A stretch of DNA of 10,000 nucleotides. Origin: Chloroflexota bacterium. Its GTDB lineage: Bacteria; Chloroflexota; Anaerolineae; Anaerolineales; Villigracilaceae. Under the pieces are notes generated by a model. That model was not told the DNA's origin. It saw only the letters and a program-made list of their open reading frames with translations, and ran no database searches. Of this stretch, positions 1 through 6,760 are shown piece by piece (the first letter of the stretch is position 1; every line of letters begins with the position of its first letter). The stretch lies in NCBI GenBank assembly GCA_020217065.1, contig JAIWOB010000036.1:1-10000 (forward strand). The letters are read 5' to 3'. Made by a program: the position numbers and the translations under genes.

Positions 1-509
1 AACCTGACCCCGTAATCGGCGACGGCGATGACTTCGGACGGATTCTCCGCCCAGCAAAAATACGAGTGATTGAAATAGACATACGTCCCGGAGCGGATGC
101 CGCAAAATAGAGGAGATTCTTCCAGGACTTCGATTTGATTCCATCCCGTATGCGGAATCTTGACCGAAAGCGAATCGGCAAAGCGCGTCACCCGCCCCGC
201 CAGCAAGCCAAGTCCGGCGTGAGTTCCCATTTCTTCGCCGACCTCGAACAGGGCTTGCATTCCAACGCAGATGCCCAGCAGGGGAACGCCGCGTCTGGCT
301 GTTTCTTTAATCGCCTTGTCCATGCCTTTCGCCCGCAGCCCGCTCATGAAATTGCCGAATGCGCCCACGCCGGGGAGGACGATTTTCCTTGCCGATAAAA
401 CTTCCTGCGGGTCGTCGGTCCGTTTCACGCTTGCGCCGAGGCTTTCCAGAGCCTTTTGCGCCGAGCGCAGATTGCCGGCGCCGGCGTCAATCAAAACGAC
501 GCGGTTCAT
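1..509 (-). CDS. hisH: Imidazole glycerol phosphate synthase, glutaminase subunit HisH (3' end missing)
   Basis: HisH hydrolyses glutamine and passes ammonia to HisF, which makes imidazole glycerol phosphate and AICAR in the fifth step of histidine synthesis (family knowledge). The visible 169 residues show a class I amidotransferase fold. They start MNRVVLIDAGAGNLRS, have the oxyanion-strand segment LPGVGAFG (residues 45-52) and the nucleophile elbow GICVGMQ with Cys81, and show YFNHSY near residue 148. The usual motif is GICLGMQ, so Leu to Val here is a mild variant. The family is about 200 residues, so roughly 30 residues with the catalytic His-Glu pair lie beyond the left edge. The ATG at 509 fits the family N-terminus. 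An in-frame ATG at 563 would add 18 residues without resemblance to HisH. An 89-base gap without a gene separates it from hisB, and it is probably co-transcribed with it. Confidence 0.95.
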   Translation of the reverse strand, partial: MNRVVLIDAGAGNLRSAQKALESLGASVKRTDDPQEVLSARKIVLPGVGAFGNFMSGLRAKGMDKAIKETARRGVPLLGICVGMQALFEVGEEMGTHAGLGLLAGRVTRFADSLSVKIPHTGWNQIEVLEESPLFCGIRSGTYVYFNHSYFCWAENPSEVIAVADYGVR

Positions 510-598
510 CGGTTTCCGTCTCCCGTTTCCAGGTAATTCGTTGAAAATAATCTCACAACCCATTTCCGCTGCGCGTTGAAAAGCTTTTGACCGACCAT

Positions 599-1186
599 TT
601 AGAGAATTCCCTTCGTGGAAGGAGTCGTCCCGTCGCGCCGCGCGTCGCGCTGCGTTGCCGCATCCAGCGCGCGCGCCCACGCTTTGAACAGAGCCTCCGC
701 CTGATGATGGTCGTCGCGTCCATACAACGCGCGCGCATGTAAGGTGCAGCGCGAAGCCGCCGCAAACGACTCGAAGAAGTGCGGGAATAACGTGGTGGGG
801 ATGCCGCCAACATAGGGCGCGCGCCATTTGGCTTGGATGACCGCGTAGGGGCGTCCGGAGAGGTCCACTGCGACATGCGCCAGCGTCTCGTCCATCGGAG
901 CGAAGCAATCGCCCATGCGGATAATGCCTTTGCGGTCGCCAAGCGCCTGGTTGAACGCTTCTCCCAACGCCAGCGCCACGTCTTCCACCGTATGATGGAC
1001 GTCAACGCGCAGGTCGCCCTTTGCCTGCACTGAGAGGTCAAACAGCCCATGCAGGGCGAGCTGCTCCAGCATGTGGTCTAGGAAGCCAACGCCGGTGGAG
1101 ACGTCTCGCGCGCCTGCGCCGTCCACATTCAATGCGATTTCGATTTGCGTCTCGTTTGTTGTGCGTGAAATATTCGCGGTTCTCAT
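599..1186 (-). CDS. hisB: Imidazoleglycerol-phosphate dehydratase HisB
   Basis: HisB removes water from imidazole glycerol phosphate to give imidazole acetol phosphate, using two Mn ions in a 24-subunit cytoplasmic enzyme (family knowledge). The 195-residue protein has the usual length of the monofunctional enzyme and no histidinol phosphatase domain. Both metal-binding repeats are visible: [11 protein letters not shown] at 37-47 with DVHHTVED at 62-69, and [12 protein letters not shown] at 158-169. The C-terminus [10 protein letters not shown] is typical. CTCCT at 1192-1196 reads as AGGAG on the coding strand, five bases before the ATG, and fixes the start. It lies 16 bases after hisC and 89 bases before hisH in the same operon. 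The product substrate pair links directly to hisH (upstream step) and hisC (downstream step). Confidence 0.97.
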   Translation of the reverse strand: MRTANISRTTNETQIEIALNVDGAGARDVSTGVGFLDHMLEQLALHGLFDLSVQAKGDLRVDVHHTVEDVALALGEAFNQALGDRKGIIRMGDCFAPMDETLAHVAVDLSGRPYAVIQAKWRAPYVGGIPTTLFPHFFESFAAASRCTLHARALYGRDDHHQAEALFKAWARALDAATQRDARRDGTTPSTKGIL

Positions 1187-1202
1187 GTTTACTCCTGAAG
1201 GT

Positions 1203-2297
1203 TTAGCGTTGAGCGTGAAGCGCCTGAAGCAGTCTGTCTGTATCCTGCGGGCGTCCCACGCTGATGCGGATATGGTCGCGCAGCCCGGGCTTGTCGAAGT
1301 AGCGGATAAAGATTCCGTGTTCCTGCGCCAGCCGCGCTTTGAGCGGCGCCGCGTCTTTTCCCATCACCCGGCATAAAATAAAGTTTGCCTGCGAAGGATA
1401 GGGCTTCAAGTAAGGAACTTCCTGTAAGGCGGCGAATAACCGCGCCCGTTCCTGTTTCAGCCGCTCCACGATTTCGGTCAGTTCGTCTTTGCGTTCCAGA
1501 GAGACTTGGGCGGCTGCGCTGGCAGCCACATTGACATTGTAGGGCTGCTTCGCTTTCCACAGCGTTGGCGTCAACCACGATGGAAAAGCGCCATAGCCGA
1601 TTCGCAGTCCAGCCAATCCAGCCCATTTGCTGAACGTGCGCAAGACAACCAGATTTTTCCGCAGGGGAACCTGGCGGATATGGCTCAGGCTCTCGCCTAG
1701 ATTCTCTCCCGCAAATTCGATGTACGCTTCATCCAGCGCTACAAGCGTCGGCAGGCGCAAAATTTCATCCATCATATCGGGCGAAATAACCGAGCCATCC
1801 GGGTTGTTGGGCGAGGCGAGGAAGAACAGTTTGGGGCGATATTTCTCCACTGCGGCGCGGATGGCTTCGATATCCAGGGAAAAATTCGGGCGGCGCGGGA
1901 CTTCGATGCAGCGCGCTGCGTTCAGTTCCGCGTCGAACGCATACATTCCAAAGGTGGGCGGGCAGGATAGAATGCAGTCGCCCGGCTCCAGGAAAACGCG
2001 CATGAGCAGGTCGAGCAATTCGTCCGCGCCGGCGCCAGCCAGGAGATACGCCTCGTCCACGCCGGTAAATTTTGCCAGCGAGGCGCGCAGGGCGCGGCTT
2101 TCGGGGTCGGGATAAATGTGCGGAAACTCCAACTGTCCCAGCGCCTCGCGCGCCGCTTTCAAGGGACCGTAAGGGTTTTCGTTGGCGTCCAATTTGACGA
2201 TTTGAGCCGGCGCGCGTTTCAAGCGCGCCGAGAGGACCTCGAAAGGTTCGATGGGGGTATAGGGCGGCAGAGAGTCAAGGCTTGTTCGGACTTTCAT
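1203..2297 (-). CDS. hisC: Histidinol-phosphate aminotransferase HisC
   Basis: HisC is a PLP-dependent fold-type I enzyme that transfers the amino group of glutamate to imidazole acetol phosphate, giving histidinol phosphate. The 364 residues match the family length. Visible motifs are [10 protein letters not shown] (36-45), [11 protein letters not shown] (88-98), SPNNPDGS with the cofactor-contacting Asn165 (162-169), DEAYIEF with Asp189 and Tyr192, and [17 protein letters not shown] with the PLP lysine at about 224. The RISVG segment near 343-347 carries the substrate carboxylate Arg. The ATG overlaps the hisG stop by four bases (ATGA), with a GGAG about nine bases upstream, so translation is likely coupled to hisG. 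Some related proteins act on aromatic amino acids, but the operon makes HisC the clear choice. Confidence 0.96.
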   Translation of the reverse strand: MKVRTSLDSLPPYTPIEPFEVLSARLKRAPAQIVKLDANENPYGPLKAAREALGQLEFPHIYPDPESRALRASLAKFTGVDEAYLLAGAGADELLDLLMRVFLEPGDCILSCPPTFGMYAFDAELNAARCIEVPRRPNFSLDIEAIRAAVEKYRPKLFFLASPNNPDGSVISPDMMDEILRLPTLVALDEAYIEFAGENLGESLSHIRQVPLRKNLVVLRTFSKWAGLAGLRIGYGAFPSWLTPTLWKAKQPYNVNVAASAAAQVSLERKDELTEIVERLKQERARLFAALQEVPYLKPYPSQANFILCRVMGKDAAPLKARLAQEHGIFIRYFDKPGLRDHIRISVGRPQDTDRLLQALHAQR

Positions 2298-3295
2298 CGT
2301 TTCAACTCCGCTAACATGGCGGTATAGCGCGGCGGTTCTTCTTCAAAAATATATGTGACCGGCAAAACGACAATCCCGCTCCCGCCGATGGCGCGTAATT
2401 CGCCAATCGCCTGGGGGAGATGGTCGCGGCGCACAACCACCGTAATCGAATGCCAGCCGCGATTCGATTCGCGCGTAATGATGGGGCTGATGGTGGGACC
2501 TTGCAGACCGCCGACAGAAGTCTGCGCGAACATTTTTTGAGCGATGGCTTCGGGACTCTCGCCGCGCATATTTGCAATCACCATCAGGTTGTCTTTGGCG
2601 CGCAGATGCGCTTCAATGTATTCGAGCAAGCGCCGCGCCATCTCCAACGCCTGCGGAAAGTTTTGCAAGGCTTTGCGGTTGGCAATCAACGCCGCCTGGG
2701 AGGGTTGAATGACTCCGTCCGCCAATGGGCGCAGGCGGTTGTCCTGCAGGGTCTGTCCCGAAGAAACCAGGTCGGAGATGAGGTCGGCGTAGCCAATGGC
2801 TGGGGCGGCTTCGAGGGCGCCTTCTCCCGCGATGAGGATGTGAGGGATTCCATGCCGGTTGAGAAAGCGCTCGGTGAGAACGGGAAACTTTGTCGCTACC
2901 CGTAAGGGACGAGACCGTGAGGCGGAAAACGCCCGGAGCGAAGCCATATCGCTCACCCCTTCCCACGTTTCGGGAACCGCCAGAGTGAGCGCGCAGTGAC
3001 CGAATCCCAGCGCGTCGTGCAGAACCAGGACATCCCCATTTTCGCCGCGTTTTTCTTCAATGACGTCCAAGCCCGTGACGCCAAAATCAACGCTGCCCTG
3101 GCGCGCGCTGACGACAATATCGCCAGCCCGTTGAAAGAGGACGCTCAATCCAGGCAAAACGGGAATCTCAGCCTGGTATTGGCGCGGGTTTTGTTTTAAC
3201 ACGGTCAACCCAGCCGCAGAGAGAAAATCGAGCGCGCCTTGTTGCAGGCGACCATTGGAGGGAAGGGAAAGGCGAATGTTGCGGTTTGCCGGCAT
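2294..3295 (-). CDS. hisG: ATP phosphoribosyltransferase HisG, long form with regulatory domain
   Basis: HisG joins ATP and PRPP to give phosphoribosyl-ATP, the first and committed step of histidine synthesis. At 333 residues this is the long form, which is normally inhibited by histidine through a C-terminal ACT-like domain and does not need the HisZ partner of short forms. The N-terminus has LPSNGRLQQGALDFL (residues 11-25) and VDFGVTGLDVI (69-79). The PRPP loop reads DLISDLVSSGQTL at 171-183. The last ~100 residues (from about 230) include GLQGPTISPI and ELRAIGGSGIVVLPVTY, as in the HisG C-terminal domain. AAGGA on the coding strand (3303-3307) lies seven bases before the ATG. It is the first structural gene of the operon, 28 bases after the leader terminator, so its expression probably depends on attenuation. 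hisD, often next to hisG, is not in the window. Confidence 0.97.
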   Translation of the reverse strand: MPANRNIRLSLPSNGRLQQGALDFLSAAGLTVLKQNPRQYQAEIPVLPGLSVLFQRAGDIVVSARQGSVDFGVTGLDVIEEKRGENGDVLVLHDALGFGHCALTLAVPETWEGVSDMASLRAFSASRSRPLRVATKFPVLTERFLNRHGIPHILIAGEGALEAAPAIGYADLISDLVSSGQTLQDNRLRPLADGVIQPSQAALIANRKALQNFPQALEMARRLLEYIEAHLRAKDNLMVIANMRGESPEAIAQKMFAQTSVGGLQGPTISPIITRESNRGWHSITVVVRRDHLPQAIGELRAIGGSGIVVLPVTYIFEEEPPRYTAMLAELKR

Positions 3296-3322
3296 GACAG
3301 ATTCCTTGTAAGACGGGATAAC

Positions 3323-3347
3323 AAAAAACCCCGGAATGACCGGGGTT
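3323..3347 (-). terminator. Leader terminator hairpin upstream of hisG
   Basis: On the minus strand AACCCCGG (3347-3340) and CCGGGGTT (3334-3327) form an 8-bp stem around the loop TCATT, and a run of six T spans 3328-3323. It lies between promoter and hisG, 28 bases before the ATG, with no gene end next to it apart from the leader peptide. It therefore fits an attenuator and not an ordinary gene-end terminator. Confidence 0.88.
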
Positions 3348-3435
3348 GTTCTGCGCGGGAAAGAAAATTGAAATCAGCCTTGTAAGCGCAAAGAGACCGC
3401 CTGGTCATTCAGGAGGTTGAGGGAATGATGGCGGT
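3323..3435 (-). promoter_or_regulatory. Ribosome-mediated his attenuator (segments 1 to 4)
   Basis: Reading the minus strand as RNA, segment 1 (3435-3423) overlaps the last three His codons. It pairs with segment 2 (3410-3396) in two blocks: ACCGCC with GGCGGU, and UCAUUC with GAAUGA, leaving a 12-base loop. Segment 2 can instead pair with segment 3 (3341-3334), GAAUGACC with GGUCAUUC. That takes up the inner part of the terminator's 5' arm and its whole loop. After a bulged A, two further G:C pairs are possible. If segment 3 is free, it forms the terminator with segment 4. A ribosome stalled on the His codons would cover segment 1, release segment 2 to bind 3, and let RNA polymerase reach hisG. 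With enough His-tRNA the ribosome moves on and the terminator forms. This is the classical enteric logic. The pairings are read from sequence, and the function is inferred. Confidence 0.85.
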
Positions 3436-3460
3436 GCAGATGCGCAAACAGAAGGCTCAT
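3374..3460 (-). CDS. hisL: Histidine operon leader peptide (28 residues, His-rich)
   Basis: This short ORF encodes 28 residues starting MSLLFAHLHRHHSL and ending LRLQG. Four of the six codons 7 to 12 are His (codons 7, 9, 11 and 12, at 3442-3440, 3436-3434, 3430-3428 and 3427-3425). It lies between a strong promoter and a terminator in front of hisG, which is the arrangement of an attenuator leader peptide. Its role would be to make the ribosome stall when charged His-tRNA is scarce. The His codons overlap RNA segment 1 of the predicted alternative structures. No Shine-Dalgarno is possible, because the predicted transcript begins only about four to six bases before this ATG. The same frame stays open upstream to an ATG at 3565, but that form would need a different promoter. 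The symbol is given by analogy to enteric hisL, not by homology. Confidence 0.85.
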   Translation of the reverse strand: MSLLFAHLHRHHSLNLLNDQAVSLRLQG

Positions 3461-3471
3461 ATTGAGGCGGC

Positions 3472-3500
3472 AGTATACCAATGACGGAAGAATTTTGCAA
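3472..3500 (-). promoter_or_regulatory. Promoter of the his leader and operon
   Basis: On the minus strand, TTGCAA (3500-3495) and TATACT (3477-3472) are separated by 17 bases. A TGG just before the -10 makes it an extended -10 element. The match to a housekeeping sigma promoter is good. Transcription would begin near 3464-3466, four to six bases before the leader peptide ATG. The start point is inferred from spacing. Confidence 0.75.
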
Positions 3501-3666
3501 GGAGGCGGCGCTTGAGATTTTCCATATTTCCTGTCGCAGGACTGACCCACAGAGCGACTACTCATTTATAAGGTCGCAGCGCAGCCGCTCGACAGCCGTA
3601 GCTCGTGATTGGCGTTGTTCGCGTAAGTCTTGCGCTGTAATTCTGTAAGCCGTCCGTCTCTTTTGG
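3501..3666. other. Divergent intergenic region between his promoter and kinase promoter
   Basis: This stretch separates the two divergent promoters. I see no convincing gene. A minus-strand TATAAA-like box sits at 3566-3571 next to an ATG at 3565 that opens in frame with the His leader, but no good -35 accompanies it. A small CCTG-TCG-CAGG dyad occurs at 3531-3541. Any regulator of his or kinase transcription could bind here, but no clear operator is visible. Confidence 0.4.
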
Positions 3667-3672
3667 TAGAAT
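3667..3672 (+). promoter_or_regulatory. Extended -10 element of the kinase gene, leaderless arrangement
   Basis: TAGAAT at 3667-3672 is preceded by TGG, giving an extended -10 like that of the his promoter. The -35 region is poor (TGTAAG at 3644-3649 with a 17-base spacer). The kinase ATG begins seven bases after the last T of the -10, which is where transcription should begin. There is no Shine-Dalgarno before the ATG. Both points suggest a leaderless mRNA. Confidence 0.55.
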
Positions 3673-3678
3673 CACAAC

Positions 3679-5946
3679 ATGCCCTCCCCTCTGCTTTCCA
3701 ACTATCTCACCCACCCCTCCCCCGGCGTCTTGACGCTGGGCGGGGCGCGCATGGCGTTTGTGGATATCGAATCCGGCTTTTGGAGTTTGCGCCGCCAACT
3801 GGAAACGCTGCTGGGCGAATCGGCTGCCCGCGCCGTCTTTCAACAGGCGGGCGCCGATGGCGGGGCGTCCTACGCCGCGGCGCAGGGGCGCGCCGAAGAC
3901 CCGCAAACGCAGCGTCAATTGTTCGCGGATTGCCTTCGGGCGTATCAGGCGGCGGGATTCGGTCAGTTCGAGATTCTCGCCGAAAACTGGCTGCCGGAGC
4001 GGGTGACGGTTTGCGGGCGGGAGACCTTTGAAGCGTGGATGATGTCGCGGCATGGGCAGCGCGCCCGCAGCCCGGTTTGCGCTTATACGGCGGGGGTGTT
4101 GGTCGGCTTTCTCAACGTGGTCAGCCAGCGGCGGGACGTGGTCTGCATCGAGCGGCACTGTCAGGCGCGCGGCGACGAAGCCTGCGAGTTCGACCTGCTG
4201 CCCGCGTCGCAAGCGGAAGGACAATCGGTCATCGCCTTTACCCCGGACCCGGCGCTGGGGAAACTGCCCGAAAAACTCGACGAGCCTCAACTGCGAGAAA
4301 CGCTCATCCGTCTGACCGAAAACGAAGCCCTTTTGCGTTCGGTGGTGGAAAACGCCCGCCATTTTGCCATTTACCGCGTTACGCTCGACCCAGCCAGCCC
4401 GTACGGGGCGCGATTGACGCTTGCCAGTCCGTCCATCCGCGAACTGACCGGGGTGGATGATTACTATGACTTTTCCAACTGGTTCAAGAATCTGCATCCC
4501 GAAGACGCGCCGCGCGTGCTGGAAGCCAACCGCCGCGCTCTGGAGCAGGGCGAGCCGTACAATCAGGTGACCCGCGTCTATCATCCGCGTCAGGGACGCT
4601 GGCGCTGGGTGCAGACCGTCTCGAACCCCGGCTATGATTCGAATGGGCGGCTGACGCACTTCGACGGCATGGTGATTGACCTGACCGAGCAAAAAGAAGC
4701 CGAACTGGCGTTGCAGGAGATGAACGCCACGCTGGAAGCGCGCGTGCAGGCGCGCACGGAAGAAATTGAGCGGCGGCGCGCCACCGCCGAGAGTTTGCGC
4801 GACATTATCCGCATGATTAACTCCAACCTGCCGCTGGACGACTTCTTGCAGCAGGCGGTGGAACTGGCGGCGAAGCAGTTGGGGGCGGGAGCGTGCGTGC
4901 TGCATCACATTGACCTGGAACAACAGGTCGTCACCCAAACCGCCACCTACGGCATGGAAGGAATTTTTGAAAAACGCAGCAGCCGCCCGTTTTCGGCAAT
5001 GAAACCTTCGGGCGGGGAAGGCTACCTTCAGGCTTTGCTCGCGCGTCAGCCCATCTACGGCAATTATCCGCCCCTGCCCGAACGGGTGGATGAAATCCGC
5101 CGCGACCCGGACATCCCCGAAGCGATTAAGCGCGAGCGAATCGCCCTGCGCGAACGTTACGCCGGTTCGTTTGCCGTGCCGCTCTATATTCAAGATAAAC
5201 TCTACGGCGGAATGGTGTTTTACTACGCCGAGCCGCAGGAGTTTCACGAAGAGCAAATTCAACTGGGGCTGGCGTTTGCCGAGCAAATGGCGGTGGCGCT
5301 GGAGAACGCCTTCCTGCGCGAGCGCGTTGCCCTGGCGGAACGCAGCCGTCTGGCGCGCGACTTGCACGACGCAGTTTCGCAGACTCTCTTTTCCGCCAGC
5401 CTGATTGCCGAAGCGCTGCCCAAACTGTGGCAGCGCAGCCCCGAAACCGCCGCCCAAAAACTGGAAGAATTGCGCCAACTGACGCGCGGCGCGCTTTCCG
5501 AAATGCGCACCCTGCTCTTTGAATTACGCCCCGCCGCGCTCAGCGATACCGAACTCTCCGATTTGCTGCGTCATCTGGCAAACGCCTTCACCGCGCGCGC
5601 CCGCCTGCCCGTTGAACTGAACATCGAAGGACAGCCCGACCCGCCCGCCGGGGTCAAAGCCGTCTTTTACCGCGTGGCGCAGGAAGCCCTCAACAATGCC
5701 GCCAAATACGCTCAGGCGCGGCAGGTTGCGCTGCATCTTTCGGGCGGAAGAGAACGGTTGCGGCTGGAAATCCGCGATGACGGGCGCGGATTCGACCCGC
5801 TCGCCGTCCCGCCCGACAGTTTGGGGTTGAACATCATGCGCGAACGCGCCGAATCGATAGGCGCGTCCCTGCAAATCCGCAGCGCGCCCGAACAAGGAAC
5901 AATCATCTCGCTGGATTGGACATCCCCCCGACAGGAGACTTTATGA
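3679..5946 (+). CDS. Soluble sensor histidine kinase, V4R-PAS-GAF-HisKA_3-HATPase
   Basis: This 755-residue protein is a NarX/DegS-class kinase that should phosphorylate the response regulator encoded next. The N-terminal ~25-175 resembles a V4R (vinyl-4-reductase-like) ligand-binding domain. It ends in AYTAGVLVGFLNVV and the Cys-rich CIERHCQARGDEACEF (Cys156, 161 and 169), which could bind a small molecule or metal. A PAS-PAC unit follows (about 215-340, LHPEDAPRVLEANRRAL, RWRWVQTVSNPGYD), then a coiled-coil linker (about 337-375) and a GAF domain (about 380-545). The HisKA_3 box ARDLHDAVSQTLF carries the phosphoacceptor His563. The ATPase has its N box at EALNNAAKYA (669-678) and G1 at DDGRGFD (700-706). 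No membrane segment is seen, so it senses a cytoplasmic signal. The ATG at 3679 is chosen because it is the first in frame and sits at the predicted transcription start. The ligand is unknown. Confidence 0.93.
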   Translation: MPSPLLSNYLTHPSPGVLTLGGARMAFVDIESGFWSLRRQLETLLGESAARAVFQQAGADGGASYAAAQGRAEDPQTQRQLFADCLRAYQAAGFGQFEILAENWLPERVTVCGRETFEAWMMSRHGQRARSPVCAYTAGVLVGFLNVVSQRRDVVCIERHCQARGDEACEFDLLPASQAEGQSVIAFTPDPALGKLPEKLDEPQLRETLIRLTENEALLRSVVENARHFAIYRVTLDPASPYGARLTLASPSIRELTGVDDYYDFSNWFKNLHPEDAPRVLEANRRALEQGEPYNQVTRVYHPRQGRWRWVQTVSNPGYDSNGRLTHFDGMVIDLTEQKEAELALQEMNATLEARVQARTEEIERRRATAESLRDIIRMINSNLPLDDFLQQAVELAAKQLGAGACVLHHIDLEQQVVTQTATYGMEGIFEKRSSRPFSAMKPSGGEGYLQALLARQPIYGNYPPLPERVDEIRRDPDIPEAIKRERIALRERYAGSFAVPLYIQDKLYGGMVFYYAEPQEFHEEQIQLGLAFAEQMAVALENAFLRERVALAERSRLARDLHDAVSQTLFSASLIAEALPKLWQRSPETAAQKLEELRQLTRGALSEMRTLLFELRPAALSDTELSDLLRHLANAFTARARLPVELNIEGQPDPPAGVKAVFYRVAQEALNNAAKYAQARQVALHLSGGRERLRLEIRDDGRGFDPLAVPPDSLGLNIMRERAESIGASLQIRSAPEQGTIISLDWTSPRQETL

Positions 5947-6578
5947 CCCCCATTCGCGTTATGCTGGTAGATGACCATGCCGTTGTGCGCAGCGGATTGG
6001 CGACTTTTTTGATGACCTGCGACGACATGGAACTGGTGGGCGAAGCCGAAAACGGCGAACAAGCCCTGGCGCGCTGTCCGCTGCTGAAGCCGGACGTGGC
6101 GCTGATGGATTTGGTCATGCCCGGCATGGACGGCGCAACCGCCACCCGCCGCCTGCGGGAAATTTGCCCCGAAACGCAAGTGATTGTGCTGACCAGTTTC
6201 AAAGAGCGGGAATTGGTGCAAGACGCGCTGCAAGCCGGAGCGATTGGCTACCTGCTCAAAGACGTGACCGCCGCCGAACTTGCCAGCGCCATCCGCGCCG
6301 CTTCGATGGGCAAACCCACCCTTGCGCCCGAAGCCGCCCAGGCGCTCATTCAGGCTGCCCGTCACCCCGCCGAAAAACCAGGCTTCGACCTGACCGAACG
6401 CGAGCGCGAAGTATTGGCGCTGATGGCGGAAGGCTTGAACAACAATCAAATTGCCAAACGGCTGGTGGTCAGCCCCTCCACTGCCAAATTTCACGTCAGC
6501 AGCGTGCTTTCCAAACTTGGCGCCGCCACCCGCACCGAAGCCGTAGCGATTGCCCTGCAAAACAAACTGGTCAAGTAA
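5943..6578 (+). CDS. NarL/LuxR-family DNA-binding response regulator
   Basis: This 211-residue two-domain regulator is the likely partner of the preceding kinase. The receiver domain (1-120) has the acidic pair Asp10-Asp11, phosphoacceptor Asp56 in LMDLVMPGMDG, Thr84 and Lys106. The LuxR-type helix-turn-helix domain (about 148-207) reads LTEREREVLALMAEGLNNNQIAKR and then STAKFHVSSVLSKLG, a standard GerE/LuxR pattern. I chose the ATG at 5943, which overlaps the kinase stop as ATGA. AGGAG at 5933-5937 lies five bases before it, and the protein then begins MTPIRVMLVDDH as family members do. An in-frame ATG at 5916 would add nine residues of no family resemblance. Coupling implies matched amounts of kinase and regulator. 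A terminator follows directly. Target genes are unknown, and the promoter of the accessory operon downstream is one candidate. Confidence 0.95.
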   Translation: MTPIRVMLVDDHAVVRSGLATFLMTCDDMELVGEAENGEQALARCPLLKPDVALMDLVMPGMDGATATRRLREICPETQVIVLTSFKERELVQDALQAGAIGYLLKDVTAAELASAIRAASMGKPTLAPEAAQALIQAARHPAEKPGFDLTEREREVLALMAEGLNNNQIAKRLVVSPSTAKFHVSSVLSKLGAATRTEAVAIALQNKLVK

Positions 6579-6613
6579 ACGTCCTGCCCAACTGACCAGG
6601 TACAAATCTCCCC
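6576..6613 (+). repeat. Short intergenic repeat, copy A
   Basis: Starting with the regulator's own TAA stop, this stretch contains CCTGCCCA (6583-6590) and CTGACCAGGTA (6592-6602), then AAATCTCCCC. Copy B at 8655-8690 has the same blocks in the same order and also starts at a stop codon. About 33 of 38 aligned positions agree. The function is unknown. It could be a 3'-end element, or the scar of a duplication. Confidence 0.65.
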
Positions 6614-6640
6614 AGTCCGCCGATGCGACCGGGGAGATTT
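6604..6640 (+). terminator. Terminator after the two-component operon
   Basis: AAATCTCCCC (6604-6613) pairs perfectly with GGGGAGATTT (6631-6640), a 10-bp stem with a 17-base loop. AATTTTA follows, so the T run is short. It begins 26 bases after the response regulator stop and probably ends the kinase-regulator transcript. Its left arm is the tail of a short repeat found again at 8655-8690, where the right arm is missing. Confidence 0.7.
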
Positions 6641-6682
6641 AATTTTATGATGATGACAGTGAAGCGCGCCCCCCTTTCCGAA

Positions 6683-6720
6683 ACGCGCGGGCAGGGCAAC
6701 TCTCCGCCCTGCCTGCGCGT
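6683..6720 (+). promoter_or_regulatory. Strong 15-bp hairpin upstream of the membrane-protein gene
   Basis: Positions 6683-6697 and 6706-6720 pair over 15 bp with one G:T wobble, closing an eight-base loop AACTCTCC. No T run follows on either strand, so it is not a typical terminator. It lies 28 bases before the ribosome binding site AAAGGAG (6748-6754) of the next gene. It could protect the 5' end, act as an operator, or affect translation. The loop CTCC could touch the GGAG of that site, which is speculative. No clear promoter for the operon is visible between 6641 and 6760. Confidence 0.55.
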
Positions 6721-6760
6721 GGTCGCCTTCAACGTCACCTCTTTCTCAAAGGAGTTTCTC

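Noticed and set aside
553..1050. Minus-strand frame of 165 codons overlapping hisB
   Set aside because: It is the alternative frame of hisB. Its product is Arg/Trp/Ser-rich without motifs, while the hisB frame has both metal-binding repeats.
3374..3565. 63-codon form of the His leader ORF starting at 3565
   Set aside because: It would need a promoter upstream of 3565, for which only a weak TATAAA-like box exists. The strong promoter at 3472-3500 lies inside it and favours the 28-codon form.
3562..5478. Open frame of 638 codons on the minus strand opposite the kinase
   Set aside because: The plus-strand frame has clear V4R, PAS, GAF and kinase motifs. The antisense product has no recognisable domain and an odd Arg/Gln/His-rich composition typical of antisense frames in GC-rich coding DNA.
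5712..6605. Open frame of 297 codons on the minus strand opposite the kinase end and response regulator
   Set aside because: It lies opposite genes with full motif support, its product is Gly/Phe/Gln-rich without a domain, and it has no sensible start signal.
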